Made by a program: the position numbers and the translations under genes | The notes under the pieces: generated by a model | Database searches by the model: none | What the model saw: the letters and a program-made list of their open reading frames with translations, nothing else | What the model was told of the DNA's origin: nothing | Source of the DNA: JL08 sp963765555 | Lineage (GTDB): Bacteria; Pseudomonadota; Alphaproteobacteria; Rhodobacterales; Rhodobacteraceae | DNA length: 64,000 bases | Reading direction: 5' to 3' | Assembly (NCBI GenBank): GCA_963765555.1 | Contig: CAVXWX010000003.1 | Span: 62,001 to 126,000 of the forward strand | In this document: positions 9,908 through 18,995 of the stretch, piece after piece | How positions within the stretch are numbered: position 1 is the stretch's first letter | Layout of the letters: each line of letters starts with the position of its first letter

Positions 9908-12337
9908 ATGAAATCACATGCGACAGTGGTTGTTGTTGGCGGTGGATGTGTCGGGGCGTCTATTCTCTATGGTCTGACGCAGCATGGCTGTAGCGACGCC
10001 GTGATGCTTGAGCGGTCTCAGTTAACCGCCGGATCAACCTGGCACGCAGCGGGCCTGCTGGTGACCTTCGTGCGATCGCACAACATTTCCAAGATGACGA
10101 TGGAGACGATCCGCATTTATGGCGAGGTCGAGCGCAAGCTGGGCACATCGGTCGGATTGCGGCAAGTGGGCCAGTTGCGGGTGGCCAATACGGAAACACG
10201 TTGGGATGAATTCCAAAGCTATATGTCTGTGGCCGAAGCAGCAGGCGTGCCCTGTCGTTTGCTGTCGCCTGCCGAAGTGGCCAAGGCACACCCTTTGCTG
10301 GTGCAAAGCAAGGATATCCGCGGGGGGCTGCTGCACGATCAGGACGGCTATATCAATCCGGCCGACATCACCATGGGTCTGGCGAAACTGGCACGTGAAC
10401 AGGGCGCCAGCATTTATCAGAACACCGAGGCGACGGGATACGAGGCGATGCCGGACGGATCATGGAAGGTGTTCACCAGTCAGGATGAAATTACCTGTGA
10501 CCATCTGATCTTTGCCACTGGAAACTATGCACGTGAAAATGCGCGGCGTGTGGGGCTTGATCTGCCCTGCATCCCGATTGTGCACCAATACTGGACAACC
10601 GAGTTGGTGCCCGAACTGATCAGACGCCGCAAAGAGGGGCTGCCGGAATTCCCGATTTTGCGTGACGAGGACTACGGCGCGTATTTGCGCGAAGACGTCG
10701 GCGGGTTTCAGTTCGGGCCTTATGAGTTTGAAAAGGACCTTAAGCTTTTTGCCGAAGACCGTGTGCCGCCGACCTTCGGTGCCGATCTTTTGCCGGAAGA
10801 TTTTGAAGCGGTCGAAACCCAGTGGGAACGTGCGATTGAACGTGTGCCCGCCTTGGGTGAGGTCGGTATCAAATCCAATACGCGCGGCCCGTTCCAGATG
10901 ACCCCGGATGAATTGCCCTTGTGTGGTCCGGCACCGGGGTACAGGAATTTGTGGCTGGCCGAAGGTGTTCCCGGCGGTATCCTTTGGGGCGGCACAATGG
11001 GCGAGCGGCTGGCCCGCTGGATCATCAAAGGCGATCCCGGCATGGATATGTCCGAGATCGATCCGCGCCGCTTTGGTGATTATGCCTCAAAACGCTGGAC
11101 CATGGACAAGGTGCGCGGCACGTGGGGCACCCATATGCACGCGCATGTTCCGGGTGAAGATTTTCCGTTTGCCCGCCCGATGAAGACTGTCCCGTCTTAC
11201 GATTTGCTAACCGCAGCGGGCGCTGTCTGGACCACCTTTAACGGTTACGAATTTCCGCGCTGGTTTGCGCCTTCGCCTGAACTGGCCGTGCCCGAAGCGC
11301 GGTTTCGTCATACCGAGCATATGAAATATGTTCAGGACGAGGTGAAAACCACCCGAGAAAAGGCCGGCTTTATCGAAATGTCGCCGATGACGAAATTCAC
11401 CGTTCGCGGCCCGGGCGCTGCTGCTTGGCTGGACGGGATCATGGCCAACAAGCTGCCCAAAACCGGACGGATGGCGCTTTCGGTAACTTGTAACGCGAAC
11501 GGTGGCATAGATGGTGAATATACTGTCGTGCGCTATGGCGAAAACGATTTTTACCTTGTCAGCACGCCCAATGGACAGGTCTACAACTGGGATCAACTCT
11601 CGCGTCTGTTGCCCAACGATGGATCGGTTCTGATAGAGGATATATCAGAGCAGTTGGGGGTGATCGCGCTGGCCGGTCCGCAATCGCGCGACATTCTGCA
11701 ACCATTGACCGACACGGATCTTTCAAGTGTCGCATTCCCGTGGATGTCCGCCCAGAAGGGGGAAGTGGGTTATGCCAAAGGCGTGCACCTGCTGCGTGTC
11801 AGCTATACCGGCGAACTGGGATGGGAACTGCACCACCCGATCGGTTACAACCGGCATCTGGTGGATTTGCTGCTCAAAGCGGGGGTGAAGCCGTTTGGCC
11901 TTGAGGCGCTGGAATCAATGCGGTTGGAAAAATCCTATCGCGCGATCAATCGGGAACTGCGCAAGGATATCACACCTTTCGAGGCTGCTCTGGACCGATT
12001 TGTGGCATTGGAAGGGCGCGATTTTATTGGTCGGGATGCCTTGGCCAAACAGAAAAAAGCCGGCAAACATCAGGTTCTGGTGACCTTGAAACTGCCCTAT
12101 GGGGACACGTCGGTTATCGCTGACGAAGGGGTGTATCGGGATGGAACCCTGATTGGGCGCGTGACCTCGGGCGGGTATTCCTACTACTGCAATCACGACA
12201 TTGCCATGGCATTGGTCCCGCAGGACTTTGCAGCAGACGGGACCGAAGTACAGGTCAAAATCCACAACGAAATGCGCATGGCGCAGGTTGTGGAAAATTG
12301 TGTTTACGATCCATCCAGTGCGCGTGCACGCGCCTGA
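9908..12337 (+). CDS. DMGDH/sarcosine-dehydrogenase-type FAD oxidoreductase fused to GcvT folate domain
   Basis: An 809-residue flavoprotein predicted to oxidise N-methyl amines (dimethylglycine, sarcosine or a relative) and pass the one-carbon unit to tetrahydrofolate. Residues 7-17 form the FAD-binding Rossmann motif VVVVGGGCVGA; STWHAAGLL near residue 45 is the segment that carries covalently bound FAD in DMGDH enzymes. The first ~390 residues are the DAO-type domain, then a linker domain and a C-terminal aminomethyltransferase (GcvT) domain with GELGWELHHP and AIN-RELRKDITPFEAALDRFV. ATG 9908 is chosen because GGGGAG precedes it. It is followed 14 bases later by the MttB-like gene. The exact substrate cannot be read from sequence. 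Confidence 0.85.
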   Translation: MKSHATVVVVGGGCVGASILYGLTQHGCSDAVMLERSQLTAGSTWHAAGLLVTFVRSHNISKMTMETIRIYGEVERKLGTSVGLRQVGQLRVANTETRWDEFQSYMSVAEAAGVPCRLLSPAEVAKAHPLLVQSKDIRGGLLHDQDGYINPADITMGLAKLAREQGASIYQNTEATGYEAMPDGSWKVFTSQDEITCDHLIFATGNYARENARRVGLDLPCIPIVHQYWTTELVPELIRRRKEGLPEFPILRDEDYGAYLREDVGGFQFGPYEFEKDLKLFAEDRVPPTFGADLLPEDFEAVETQWERAIERVPALGEVGIKSNTRGPFQMTPDELPLCGPAPGYRNLWLAEGVPGGILWGGTMGERLARWIIKGDPGMDMSEIDPRRFGDYASKRWTMDKVRGTWGTHMHAHVPGEDFPFARPMKTVPSYDLLTAAGAVWTTFNGYEFPRWFAPSPELAVPEARFRHTEHMKYVQDEVKTTREKAGFIEMSPMTKFTVRGPGAAAWLDGIMANKLPKTGRMALSVTCNANGGIDGEYTVVRYGENDFYLVSTPNGQVYNWDQLSRLLPNDGSVLIEDISEQLGVIALAGPQSRDILQPLTDTDLSSVAFPWMSAQKGEVGYAKGVHLLRVSYTGELGWELHHPIGYNRHLVDLLLKAGVKPFGLEALESMRLEKSYRAINRELRKDITPFEAALDRFVALEGRDFIGRDALAKQKKAGKHQVLVTLKLPYGDTSVIADEGVYRDGTLIGRVTSGGYSYYCNHDIAMALVPQDFAADGTEVQVKIHNEMRMAQVVENCVYDPSSARARA

Positions 12338-12351
12338 TCAGGAGTGTTCCA

Positions 12352-13872
12352 ATGGCCGAAGTCATCAAATCACGGGGCGCGCGCAGTGGCCGCGCCGCGC
12401 GCCTGCAGGCCCGCACCAACCCCGCACCCGTCTATTTGCCAACGCTTGAACGACGGATCGGTCCGATTGATCTTCTTGGGCCGGAGGGCGTCGAAAGAAT
12501 TCACAACGCGGCGATGACGGTTCTTGAAACAACGGGGATCGAATTTCGCGACAAAACCGCGCTGGCCCAGTGGAAAAAGGCCGGCGCAACCGTGCAGGAA
12601 AACCGCGTGCGGATCGGGCGCGATATGTTGATGGACCTGATCTCGGATGTACCATCGAGCTACAGGATGCACGCGCGCAATCCGGTTCACACCATAGACG
12701 TGGGCGGGCGTCATTCCATCTTTGCCAACGCGTACGGCGCGCCGTTTGTCTATGGGCTTGATGGTGTGCGCCGGCCGTCGCGGCTGGCGGATGCGCATAA
12801 CTTTTTCAAGCTGGCACAGATGAGTCAGGCGATGCACGTGCCGGGTGTCCTGCCGGTTGAACCGCAGGATATACCTGTGCCGCAGCGCCATCTGGATCTG
12901 GTGTCGTCTGCGCTGACCCTGACAGACAAGCCGATTATGGGGGCGGTCCAGTCCGAAACGGCCGCGCGCGACACACTGGACATGGTGCGCCTTGTCTTCG
13001 GGGAAGAATTTGTTGACCGGAACGTCGTTCTGACCTCGCTTTTGAATTGCAACACGCCACTGGTCTGGGACGAAACGATGTTGCAATCGCTGCGTATTTA
13101 CGCCGAAGCCAACCAGCCCTGTCTGCTGACGCCTTTTGTTCTGGCCGGGGCCAGTGTTCCGGCAAGCCCATTGGGTGGTGTGGCGTTGCTGATAGCGGAA
13201 TCGCTGGCGGGAATGGCCTATTCCCAGATCGTGCGCCGCGGCTGCCCGATGGTGCTGGGCGTGGCGATCATGGGGGTTTCGATGAAAACCGGCGCGCCGA
13301 TGATGGGATCGCCAGAACCGGGGTTGATGAACCTGCTGGTGGGGCAAATGGCCCGTCACTACGGGGTGCCGTGGCGGTCCTGCAGCATGTGGACCGGATC
13401 AAAGTCGCCCGACATGCAAGCAGGCTTTGACAGCGCGAACACCATGTGGCCCGTGCTGTTGGGGGGCTGCAATTTCATCGTGCATGCCGCCGGTTTCCTC
13501 GAAGGTGCGCTTGGGGTGAGCTATTCCAAATGGGTTCAGGACGCCCGACAGCTGGATGGTTATCACCGGTTCTTTTCGGGTCTGCAGGATGAAAATCTGG
13601 ATGCGATACTGGATGACGTCGCTGAAATTGGTCCGGGTGGGCATTTTCTGGGCACTGATCACACCCGAGAGAACCCGATGCAAATCAACCCGCTGCAAAA
13701 CAATGACAGTTTCGAGCAATGGTTTGACGAAGGTGCAAAAACCGCGGATGAGGCGGGCCGCGAAGAAGCGCAACGCATCCTGAACACCTATGTGCAACCA
13801 CCGATGCCGCTTGGTCAGGCGGGCGCGCTTGCAGAGTTTGTCGCAAGAAAGCGGCTTCAATACCAAGCCTGA
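12352..13872 (+). CDS. MttB-family (trimethylamine methyltransferase-like) protein, non-pyrrolysine
   Basis: A 506-residue member of the MttB superfamily (COG5598). True TMA methyltransferase carries an in-frame amber codon read as pyrrolysine. This frame is open throughout, so it belongs to the non-Pyl group, which includes glycine betaine methyltransferase MtgB. Those enzymes move a methyl group from a quaternary amine to a corrinoid protein. No corrinoid-protein gene is visible nearby, so the acceptor is unknown. It sits directly after the DMGDH-like gene; together they suggest stepwise demethylation of a betaine-type compound. The start is ATG 12352 after AGGAG; an upstream in-frame TTG would overlap the previous gene. 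Confidence 0.85.
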   Translation: MAEVIKSRGARSGRAARLQARTNPAPVYLPTLERRIGPIDLLGPEGVERIHNAAMTVLETTGIEFRDKTALAQWKKAGATVQENRVRIGRDMLMDLISDVPSSYRMHARNPVHTIDVGGRHSIFANAYGAPFVYGLDGVRRPSRLADAHNFFKLAQMSQAMHVPGVLPVEPQDIPVPQRHLDLVSSALTLTDKPIMGAVQSETAARDTLDMVRLVFGEEFVDRNVVLTSLLNCNTPLVWDETMLQSLRIYAEANQPCLLTPFVLAGASVPASPLGGVALLIAESLAGMAYSQIVRRGCPMVLGVAIMGVSMKTGAPMMGSPEPGLMNLLVGQMARHYGVPWRSCSMWTGSKSPDMQAGFDSANTMWPVLLGGCNFIVHAAGFLEGALGVSYSKWVQDARQLDGYHRFFSGLQDENLDAILDDVAEIGPGGHFLGTDHTRENPMQINPLQNNDSFEQWFDEGAKTADEAGREEAQRILNTYVQPPMPLGQAGALAEFVARKRLQYQA

Positions 13873-13984
13873 GGAGCATGCCGGAAAAGCCGGTCCGATG
13901 CGGGCATGGGGCAGGCTGTTTCTCTCGGGGTGAAAGAGCGCCTATACTGCCAGCTAACATCTGAATTCAGGACCTGTTGCCGCC

Positions 13985-14893
13985 GTGTCTTTCACCTTTC
14001 GTCAGTTGACCTATTTTGTTTCCGTGGCCGAGCACGGGTCCGTCAGTGCGGCCTCGCAATCTTTATCGATTTCCCAAAGCGCTGTGACAGAGGCCATCAA
14101 GGATCTGGAAGCCGATTTGGGTGTCAGGCTGTTTGATCGCCATTCCCGCGGATTGCGCATTACGCATCAGGGCCACCAATTCCTGCGGCACGCAACCACG
14201 ATTCTGTCCGAGGTGTCTCAGGCGCGGCGGGCCTTTCAGAAACAGAATCGCACAACACCGGGAAAATTGCATTTGGGCCTGACCTCGCTTGTGGCGGGGT
14301 ATGTGATATCCGATTTGCTGGCCAAGTTTTCCCGCGCCTATCCCGAAGTGGAAATCACGGCCATCGAAGAATCTGGCGAATATCTTGAACACTTGCTGAT
14401 CGGCGGTGAAATGGATGTGGCCGTCATGATGACGTCGCGCATGTCAGACAATTACGCGCTGCATGCCGAGGCGCTGGATGTGTCGCCCTACCGGTTGTGG
14501 ATGCCTCTGGGACACCGGCTTTTGAAGCAAGACAGCATCAGCCTGTCCGATCTTAAAGACGAACCCCTGATCGTGCTGAATGTGGACGAAATGGAGCAGG
14601 AGGCGGTCAAGCTTTTGTCGGTTCTGGGCACCCGGCCCAAAATCGCGTTCCGCACCCGTTCGGTCGAAGCTGTACGGTCTCTGGTTGCGACCGGATCAGG
14701 CGTCGCGCTCTTGCCCGATCTTGTCTACCGTCCCTGGTCGCTTGAAGGTGACAGGATCGAAGCGCGGGACGTGTCCGGTTCCTTGCCGGTTGTTCAGGTC
14801 GGCCTTGTGTGGCGTAAAGGGTCACAATTGTCTGATGCCGCACACGAATTCGTTGCAATTGCACAGGCACATAAACTGTCTTCCGGGGCTTAA
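13985..14893 (+). CDS. LysR-family transcriptional regulator
   Basis: A 302-residue LysR regulator from a GTG start. The N-terminal winged helix-turn-helix reads FTFRQLTYFVSVAEHGSVSAASQ...ISQSAVTEAIKDLE (residues 3-45), followed by the coiled linker and a periplasmic-binding-like effector domain. A TATACT box at 13943-13948 could be its -10. It lies between the DMGDH/MttB pair and the ABC importer operon, all on the same strand, so it probably controls one or both; its effector may be a methylated amine or polyamine (inference). Confidence 0.92.
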   Translation: MSFTFRQLTYFVSVAEHGSVSAASQSLSISQSAVTEAIKDLEADLGVRLFDRHSRGLRITHQGHQFLRHATTILSEVSQARRAFQKQNRTTPGKLHLGLTSLVAGYVISDLLAKFSRAYPEVEITAIEESGEYLEHLLIGGEMDVAVMMTSRMSDNYALHAEALDVSPYRLWMPLGHRLLKQDSISLSDLKDEPLIVLNVDEMEQEAVKLLSVLGTRPKIAFRTRSVEAVRSLVATGSGVALLPDLVYRPWSLEGDRIEARDVSGSLPVVQVGLVWRKGSQLSDAAHEFVAIAQAHKLSSGA

Positions 14894-14901
14894 TCTTCCG
14901 G

Positions 14902-14935
14902 TATCGGAAAAACCGATAGCATAATTCTGCGAATT
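14902..14935. promoter_or_regulatory. Inverted repeats between the LysR gene and the importer operon
   Basis: Two small inverted repeats sit right after the LysR stop: TATCGG-AAAAA-CCGATA (14902-14918) and AATTC-TGC-GAATT (14923-14935). The second has the dyad layout of a LysR box and could be the operator of the downstream importer operon. The first could be a weak terminator stem, but it has no T-run. Confidence 0.3.
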
Positions 14936-15024
14936 GAATTGGCGAAAACAGTCTTTCTGCTGCACGCTTTATCGCAACTGGGTAGCGCCATGCTGCCATA
15001 GCGTTCTTGCAGGGGAGATTGCAG

Positions 15025-16185
15025 ATGAATGGTGTGTTGAAATCAAGTGCCGCAATGGCACTTTGCCTGACTGTTGCCGGGCAGGGCATTGCGCAAACGG
15101 CATTAACGGAAATCGGTGAAGGTGAAGGGCAGGTGAACATCGTCGCTTGGCCTGGATATCTTGAGCGCGGAGAAACAGTCGCCGAATTTGACTGGATCAC
15201 CAGCTTTGAGGAAAAGACCGGATGTATGGTCAACGTCAAAACCGCAAACACCAGTGACGAGATGGTCGCCCTGATGAATGAGGGCGGATTTGATCTGGTG
15301 ACGGCGTCGGGCGATGCGTCCTTGCGGATGATTGCAGGGAAACGGGTGCAGCCGATCAACATCGACCTGATTCCAAGCTGGTCGACCGTAGACGACCGTT
15401 TGAAAGAAGCGCCATGGCATTTCACCAACGGAACCCATTACGGCGTTCCCTACATGTGGGGGCCCAACGTGCTGATGTATTCGACCGAGGTCTTTCCCGA
15501 AGCGCCGACAAGCTGGGATGTCGTGTTCAAGCCGATGGATCTGCCCGACGGTCAGCCCAACCAGGGCCGCGTTCAGGCCTATGACGGACCGATCCATGTT
15601 GCCGATGCGGCGAACTATCTGATGTTTCACCAGCCGGAACTGGGGATTACATCGCCATACGAACTGAACCCGGATCAATATGCCGCCGCGCTGGATCTGT
15701 TGCGCGAACAGCGCACGATTGTCAGCCGCTACTGGCATGACGCGTTCATCCAGATCGACGATTTCAAGAACGAAGGCATGGCCGCATCAGGAAGCTGGCC
15801 GTTTCAGGTGAACTTGTTGCAAGGGGACAATGCCCCGGTCGCATCGACAATCCCGCAAGAAGGCGCAACGGGCTGGGCCGATACGACAATGATGCATGCC
15901 GAAGCGGACAACCCCAATTGCAGCTATATGTGGATGGAGCATTCGCTGGCATCCAACCTGCAATCGGACCTGTCCGTTTGGTTTGGTGCAAACCCCGCCG
16001 TACCCGCCGCCTGTACGGATGGCCGTGGCATGCAAACGGCTGAGGGCTGCACAAAGAACGGTCTGGATGATTTCGAACGTATCAAATTCTGGACCACGCC
16101 AGTTTCATCCTGCGAAAGCCAGGGCGAATGCGTGCCTTATTATCGTTGGGTGTCTGATTACATTGGCGTAATCGGCGGCCGCTAA
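15025..16185 (+). CDS. Periplasmic substrate-binding protein, PotD/YdcS type
   Basis: A 386-residue periplasmic binding protein with a signal peptide (residues 1-24, cut near GIAQ-TAL) and the class fold of spermidine/putrescine binders: VNIVAWPGYLERG, FDLVTASGDASLRMI and YGVPYMWGPNVLMYSTEVF. It has three C-terminal Cys pairs that could form disulfides. ATG 15025 follows GGGGAG; an in-frame TTG at 15007 is less likely. It is the first gene of a five-gene operon matching the E. coli ydcSTUV-patD order, so a polyamine or gamma-amino compound is the likely ligand. Confidence 0.88.
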   Translation: MNGVLKSSAAMALCLTVAGQGIAQTALTEIGEGEGQVNIVAWPGYLERGETVAEFDWITSFEEKTGCMVNVKTANTSDEMVALMNEGGFDLVTASGDASLRMIAGKRVQPINIDLIPSWSTVDDRLKEAPWHFTNGTHYGVPYMWGPNVLMYSTEVFPEAPTSWDVVFKPMDLPDGQPNQGRVQAYDGPIHVADAANYLMFHQPELGITSPYELNPDQYAAALDLLREQRTIVSRYWHDAFIQIDDFKNEGMAASGSWPFQVNLLQGDNAPVASTIPQEGATGWADTTMMHAEADNPNCSYMWMEHSLASNLQSDLSVWFGANPAVPAACTDGRGMQTAEGCTKNGLDDFERIKFWTTPVSSCESQGECVPYYRWVSDYIGVIGGR

Positions 16186-16201
16186 CGCCACCCCGATACT
16201 T

Positions 16202-16224
16202 GCCCGCCGCCCTTGGTGGCGGGC
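16202..16224 (+). terminator. Hairpin between binding-protein and ATPase genes (attenuator-like)
   Basis: GCCCGCC (16202-16208) pairs perfectly with GGCGGGC (16218-16224), and the inner bases can add about three more pairs. There is no T-run, so it is probably not a full terminator. A stable hairpin after a binding-protein gene is a common way to protect the upstream mRNA and lower expression of the membrane components. Confidence 0.5.
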
Positions 16225-16242
16225 CATATTTCTGGAAGCTCT

Positions 16243-17226
16243 ATGACATCTGCAATCCGCTTTTCCGGCGTGTCGCGCCACTATGGTGATGTGAAAGCCG
16301 TCGATCGTGTCGACCTTGATATCGCCGAAGGTGAATTTTTTGCCATGCTGGGCCCGTCCGGTTCAGGGAAAACCACGTGTTTGCGGCTGATCGCGGGCTT
16401 TGAACAACCAACACAGGGCGAAATCCGGATATTCGGTCAGGTCGCGCAGAACATCCCGCCCTACAAACGCAATGTGAACACGGTTTTTCAGGACTACGCG
16501 CTGTTTCCGCATCTGAATGTGCGCGACAATGTCGCCTACGGCCTGATGATCGCCGGCCGGCCCAAGGCCGCACGTCACAAGGCCGCAGACGAGGCGCTGG
16601 GCATGGTCGCGCTGGGCGGCTACGGCGATCGGAAGCCATCCGAATTGTCGGGCGGGCAGCGTCAGCGCGTCGCCTTGGCGCGCGCGCTTGTCAACGAACC
16701 CAGAGCGTTGCTGCTGGATGAACCATTGGGCGCGCTTGACCTGAAGTTACGCGAACAGATGCAGGAAGAACTGAAGGCCCTGCAACGCAGCCTTGGCATC
16801 ACATTTATCTTCGTGACCCATGATCAGGGCGAGGCGCTGTCAATGGCGGATCGTGTCGCGGTGTTCAACGACGGGCGGATCATGCAGCTGGGATCGCCCG
16901 AAGATATCTATTACCGCCCCGCTGTTCCGTTTGTGGCCGATTTCGTGGGATCATCCAATGTATTGCCACCTGAATTGATGCGCGAATTGAAGGGCGTCGA
17001 CGGTCACGGCAGTGTGCGCCCCGAGGCGGTGCGACTGTCCGAAACCGGACATGCCGCCACGATTCAAAGCGTCAGCTTTCTGGGGTCTGCAACGCGGGTG
17101 TCCATGCAGGTGCATGGTGTGGCAATGACGATGCTTGTGCCCAAGGGCGCGGCGCTGCCAAAGGCAGGCGATACAGTCTATGTCGACTGGAACAGCGATG
17201 ATCTGCACGTGATGGCGGGCACATGA
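16243..17226 (+). CDS. ABC transporter ATP-binding protein, PotA/YdcT type
   Basis: The 327-residue ATPase of the importer. Walker A is GPSGSGKTT (37-45), followed by the Q-loop VFQDYALFPH, the signature LSGGQRQRVALARAL, Walker B LLLDEPLGALD and the switch His in FVTHDQGEAL. A C-terminal TOBE-like regulatory domain follows (SVRPEAVRL...). ATG 16243 is used; the upstream in-frame start would run into the hairpin. Its stop overlaps the permease start by four bases. Confidence 0.94.
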   Translation: MTSAIRFSGVSRHYGDVKAVDRVDLDIAEGEFFAMLGPSGSGKTTCLRLIAGFEQPTQGEIRIFGQVAQNIPPYKRNVNTVFQDYALFPHLNVRDNVAYGLMIAGRPKAARHKAADEALGMVALGGYGDRKPSELSGGQRQRVALARALVNEPRALLLDEPLGALDLKLREQMQEELKALQRSLGITFIFVTHDQGEALSMADRVAVFNDGRIMQLGSPEDIYYRPAVPFVADFVGSSNVLPPELMRELKGVDGHGSVRPEAVRLSETGHAATIQSVSFLGSATRVSMQVHGVAMTMLVPKGAALPKAGDTVYVDWNSDDLHVMAGT

Positions 17227-18164
17227 ACAACCGGGCGATCATGGCTGATCAGGGCGGCATGCTGTCACGCATTTCGGACGAATTGTGGCGTCGCCCGTCG
17301 TTGCTGGTGTTTTTGCTGATCCTGCCGCCTGCACTCTGGCTCGGGATCATCTATCTTGGATCGCTATTCGCGCTGCTGGCCCAAAGCTTTTTTTCGATCG
17401 ATGAATTCTCTGGCCTGATCCAGTACGAATTCACCCTCAAGACCTATGGCGAACTGTTCCGCCCTTCGAATTTCGACATCATCGTGCGCACCGTTGTGAT
17501 GGCCACCGCCGTCAGCATTGCGGCAGCGATCATCGGGTTTCCCGTCGCCTATTTTGCCGCGCGTTATGCCCGTGGCAAATGGAAGGCTATTTTCTATCTC
17601 GGGGTGATGATGCCGCTGTGGTCCAGCTATCTGGTCAAGGTCTATTCGTGGAAACTGATCCTGGCCAAGGAAGGCATCCTGAACTGGCTGTTTGAAACCC
17701 TGCACCTAAGCTGGCTTTTGAACGCCTATCTGGCCATTCCGGTCATTGGCGGAAATTCCCTTTCGGTCAGCGCCACCGGCACGTTTCTGGTGTTTCTCTA
17801 TGTCTGGTTGCCGTTCATGATCCTGCCGATACAGGCATCACTGGAACGTGTGCCGGTGTCGATGCTGGAAGCCTCCGGTGATCTGGGTGCGCGCCCGTCG
17901 CAGACCTTTCGGCATGTGTTGTTGCCCCTTGCGCTGCCCGGCGTGATCGCCGGATCGATCTTTACGTTTTCCCTGACATTGGGGGATTACATCATTCCGC
18001 AGATCGTCGGTTCGTCGCGGCGGTTTATCGGACAGGCGGTATATGCCTATCAGGGGACAGCGGGTAATATTCCGCTTGCCGCCGCCTTTGCCGTGGTGCC
18101 CATTCTTCTGATGGCGGTCTATCTGTGGATTGCAAAACGGCAGGGGGCATTTGATGCACTCTGA
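17223..18164 (+). CDS. ABC transporter permease, PotB/YdcU type
   Basis: A 313-residue inner-membrane permease with about six transmembrane segments. The first is residues 25-55, and the EAA-type cytoplasmic loop EASGDLGARPSQTFRHVLLPLALPG (about 217-241) contacts the ATPase. It overlaps both neighbours (ATGA with the ATPase, 11 bases with the second permease), so the complex is translated as one unit. Substrate as for the binding protein: polyamine-like, inferred. Confidence 0.92.
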   Translation: MNNRAIMADQGGMLSRISDELWRRPSLLVFLLILPPALWLGIIYLGSLFALLAQSFFSIDEFSGLIQYEFTLKTYGELFRPSNFDIIVRTVVMATAVSIAAAIIGFPVAYFAARYARGKWKAIFYLGVMMPLWSSYLVKVYSWKLILAKEGILNWLFETLHLSWLLNAYLAIPVIGGNSLSVSATGTFLVFLYVWLPFMILPIQASLERVPVSMLEASGDLGARPSQTFRHVLLPLALPGVIAGSIFTFSLTLGDYIIPQIVGSSRRFIGQAVYAYQGTAGNIPLAAAFAVVPILLMAVYLWIAKRQGAFDAL

Positions 18165-18960
18165 TCGCGCACCACGGGGGTTGAAGATCGCGGCGGGATT
18201 GGGCCTTGCCTTCATGCATCTGCCGATCCTGCTGATCTTTGTCTACGCGTTCACGACCGAAGACAAATCCTATCAATGGCCGCCCCCCGGCCTGACGCTG
18301 AAATGGTTCGCAGTGACGTGGCACAGGCCCGATGTCTGGACGGCGCTGGCCCTGTCACTCAAGGTGGCCGCGATTTCGACTGTGATTGCGCTGGTACTGG
18401 GCACCTTGTGCGCGGCAGCCGTCAGCCGGACCAAATTTTTCGGCCGCGAGGCGATCTCGTTGCTGGTGATCCTGCCGATTGCATTGCCCGGAATTATCAC
18501 CGGGATTTCACTGCGGTCAGCGTTTAATCTCGCGGACATTCCGTTCAGCTTCTGGACGATTGTTCTGGGGCACGCCACGTTTTGCGTTGTCGTTGTCTAC
18601 AACAATGCGGTCGCGCGGTTTCGCCGTGTTTCAGGCAGCCTGATCGAGGCCTCGATGGATCTTGGTGCCAACAGTTTCCAGACGTTCCGCTATGTCATTC
18701 TGCCAAATATTTCGACGGCGCTGCTGGCGGGGGGGATGCTGGCGTTCGCGCTGTCATTTGACGAGGTCATCGTGACGACCTTTACCGCCGGACAGCAACA
18801 GACATTGCCGATCTGGATGCTGGAGGAACTGGTCAGACCACGCGAACGCCCGGTGACAAATGTGGTCGCCCTGGTTGTCGTGCTGGTCACGTTCCTGCCG
18901 ATCCTGGGGGCATATTATCTGACACGCGGCACCGACACGGTGGCCGGACAAGGCAAATAA
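18154..18960 (+). CDS. ABC transporter permease, PotC/YdcV type
   Basis: Second permease, 268 residues, about six transmembrane segments, with the EAA loop EASMDLGANSFQTFRYVILP. ATG 18154 lies within the end of the previous gene. It ends 35 bases before the aldehyde dehydrogenase gene, which has its own GGAAGAG site, so import and oxidation are probably co-expressed. Confidence 0.92.
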   Translation: MHSDRAPRGLKIAAGLGLAFMHLPILLIFVYAFTTEDKSYQWPPPGLTLKWFAVTWHRPDVWTALALSLKVAAISTVIALVLGTLCAAAVSRTKFFGREAISLLVILPIALPGIITGISLRSAFNLADIPFSFWTIVLGHATFCVVVVYNNAVARFRRVSGSLIEASMDLGANSFQTFRYVILPNISTALLAGGMLAFALSFDEVIVTTFTAGQQQTLPIWMLEELVRPRERPVTNVVALVVVLVTFLPILGAYYLTRGTDTVAGQGK

Positions 18961-18995
18961 AACATCAAGACAACAGGACCAAAGGAAGAGACATC

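Noticed and set aside
12352..13872. True pyrrolysine-containing MttB (TMA methyltransferase)
   Set aside because: No in-frame amber codon and no pyl genes in the window.
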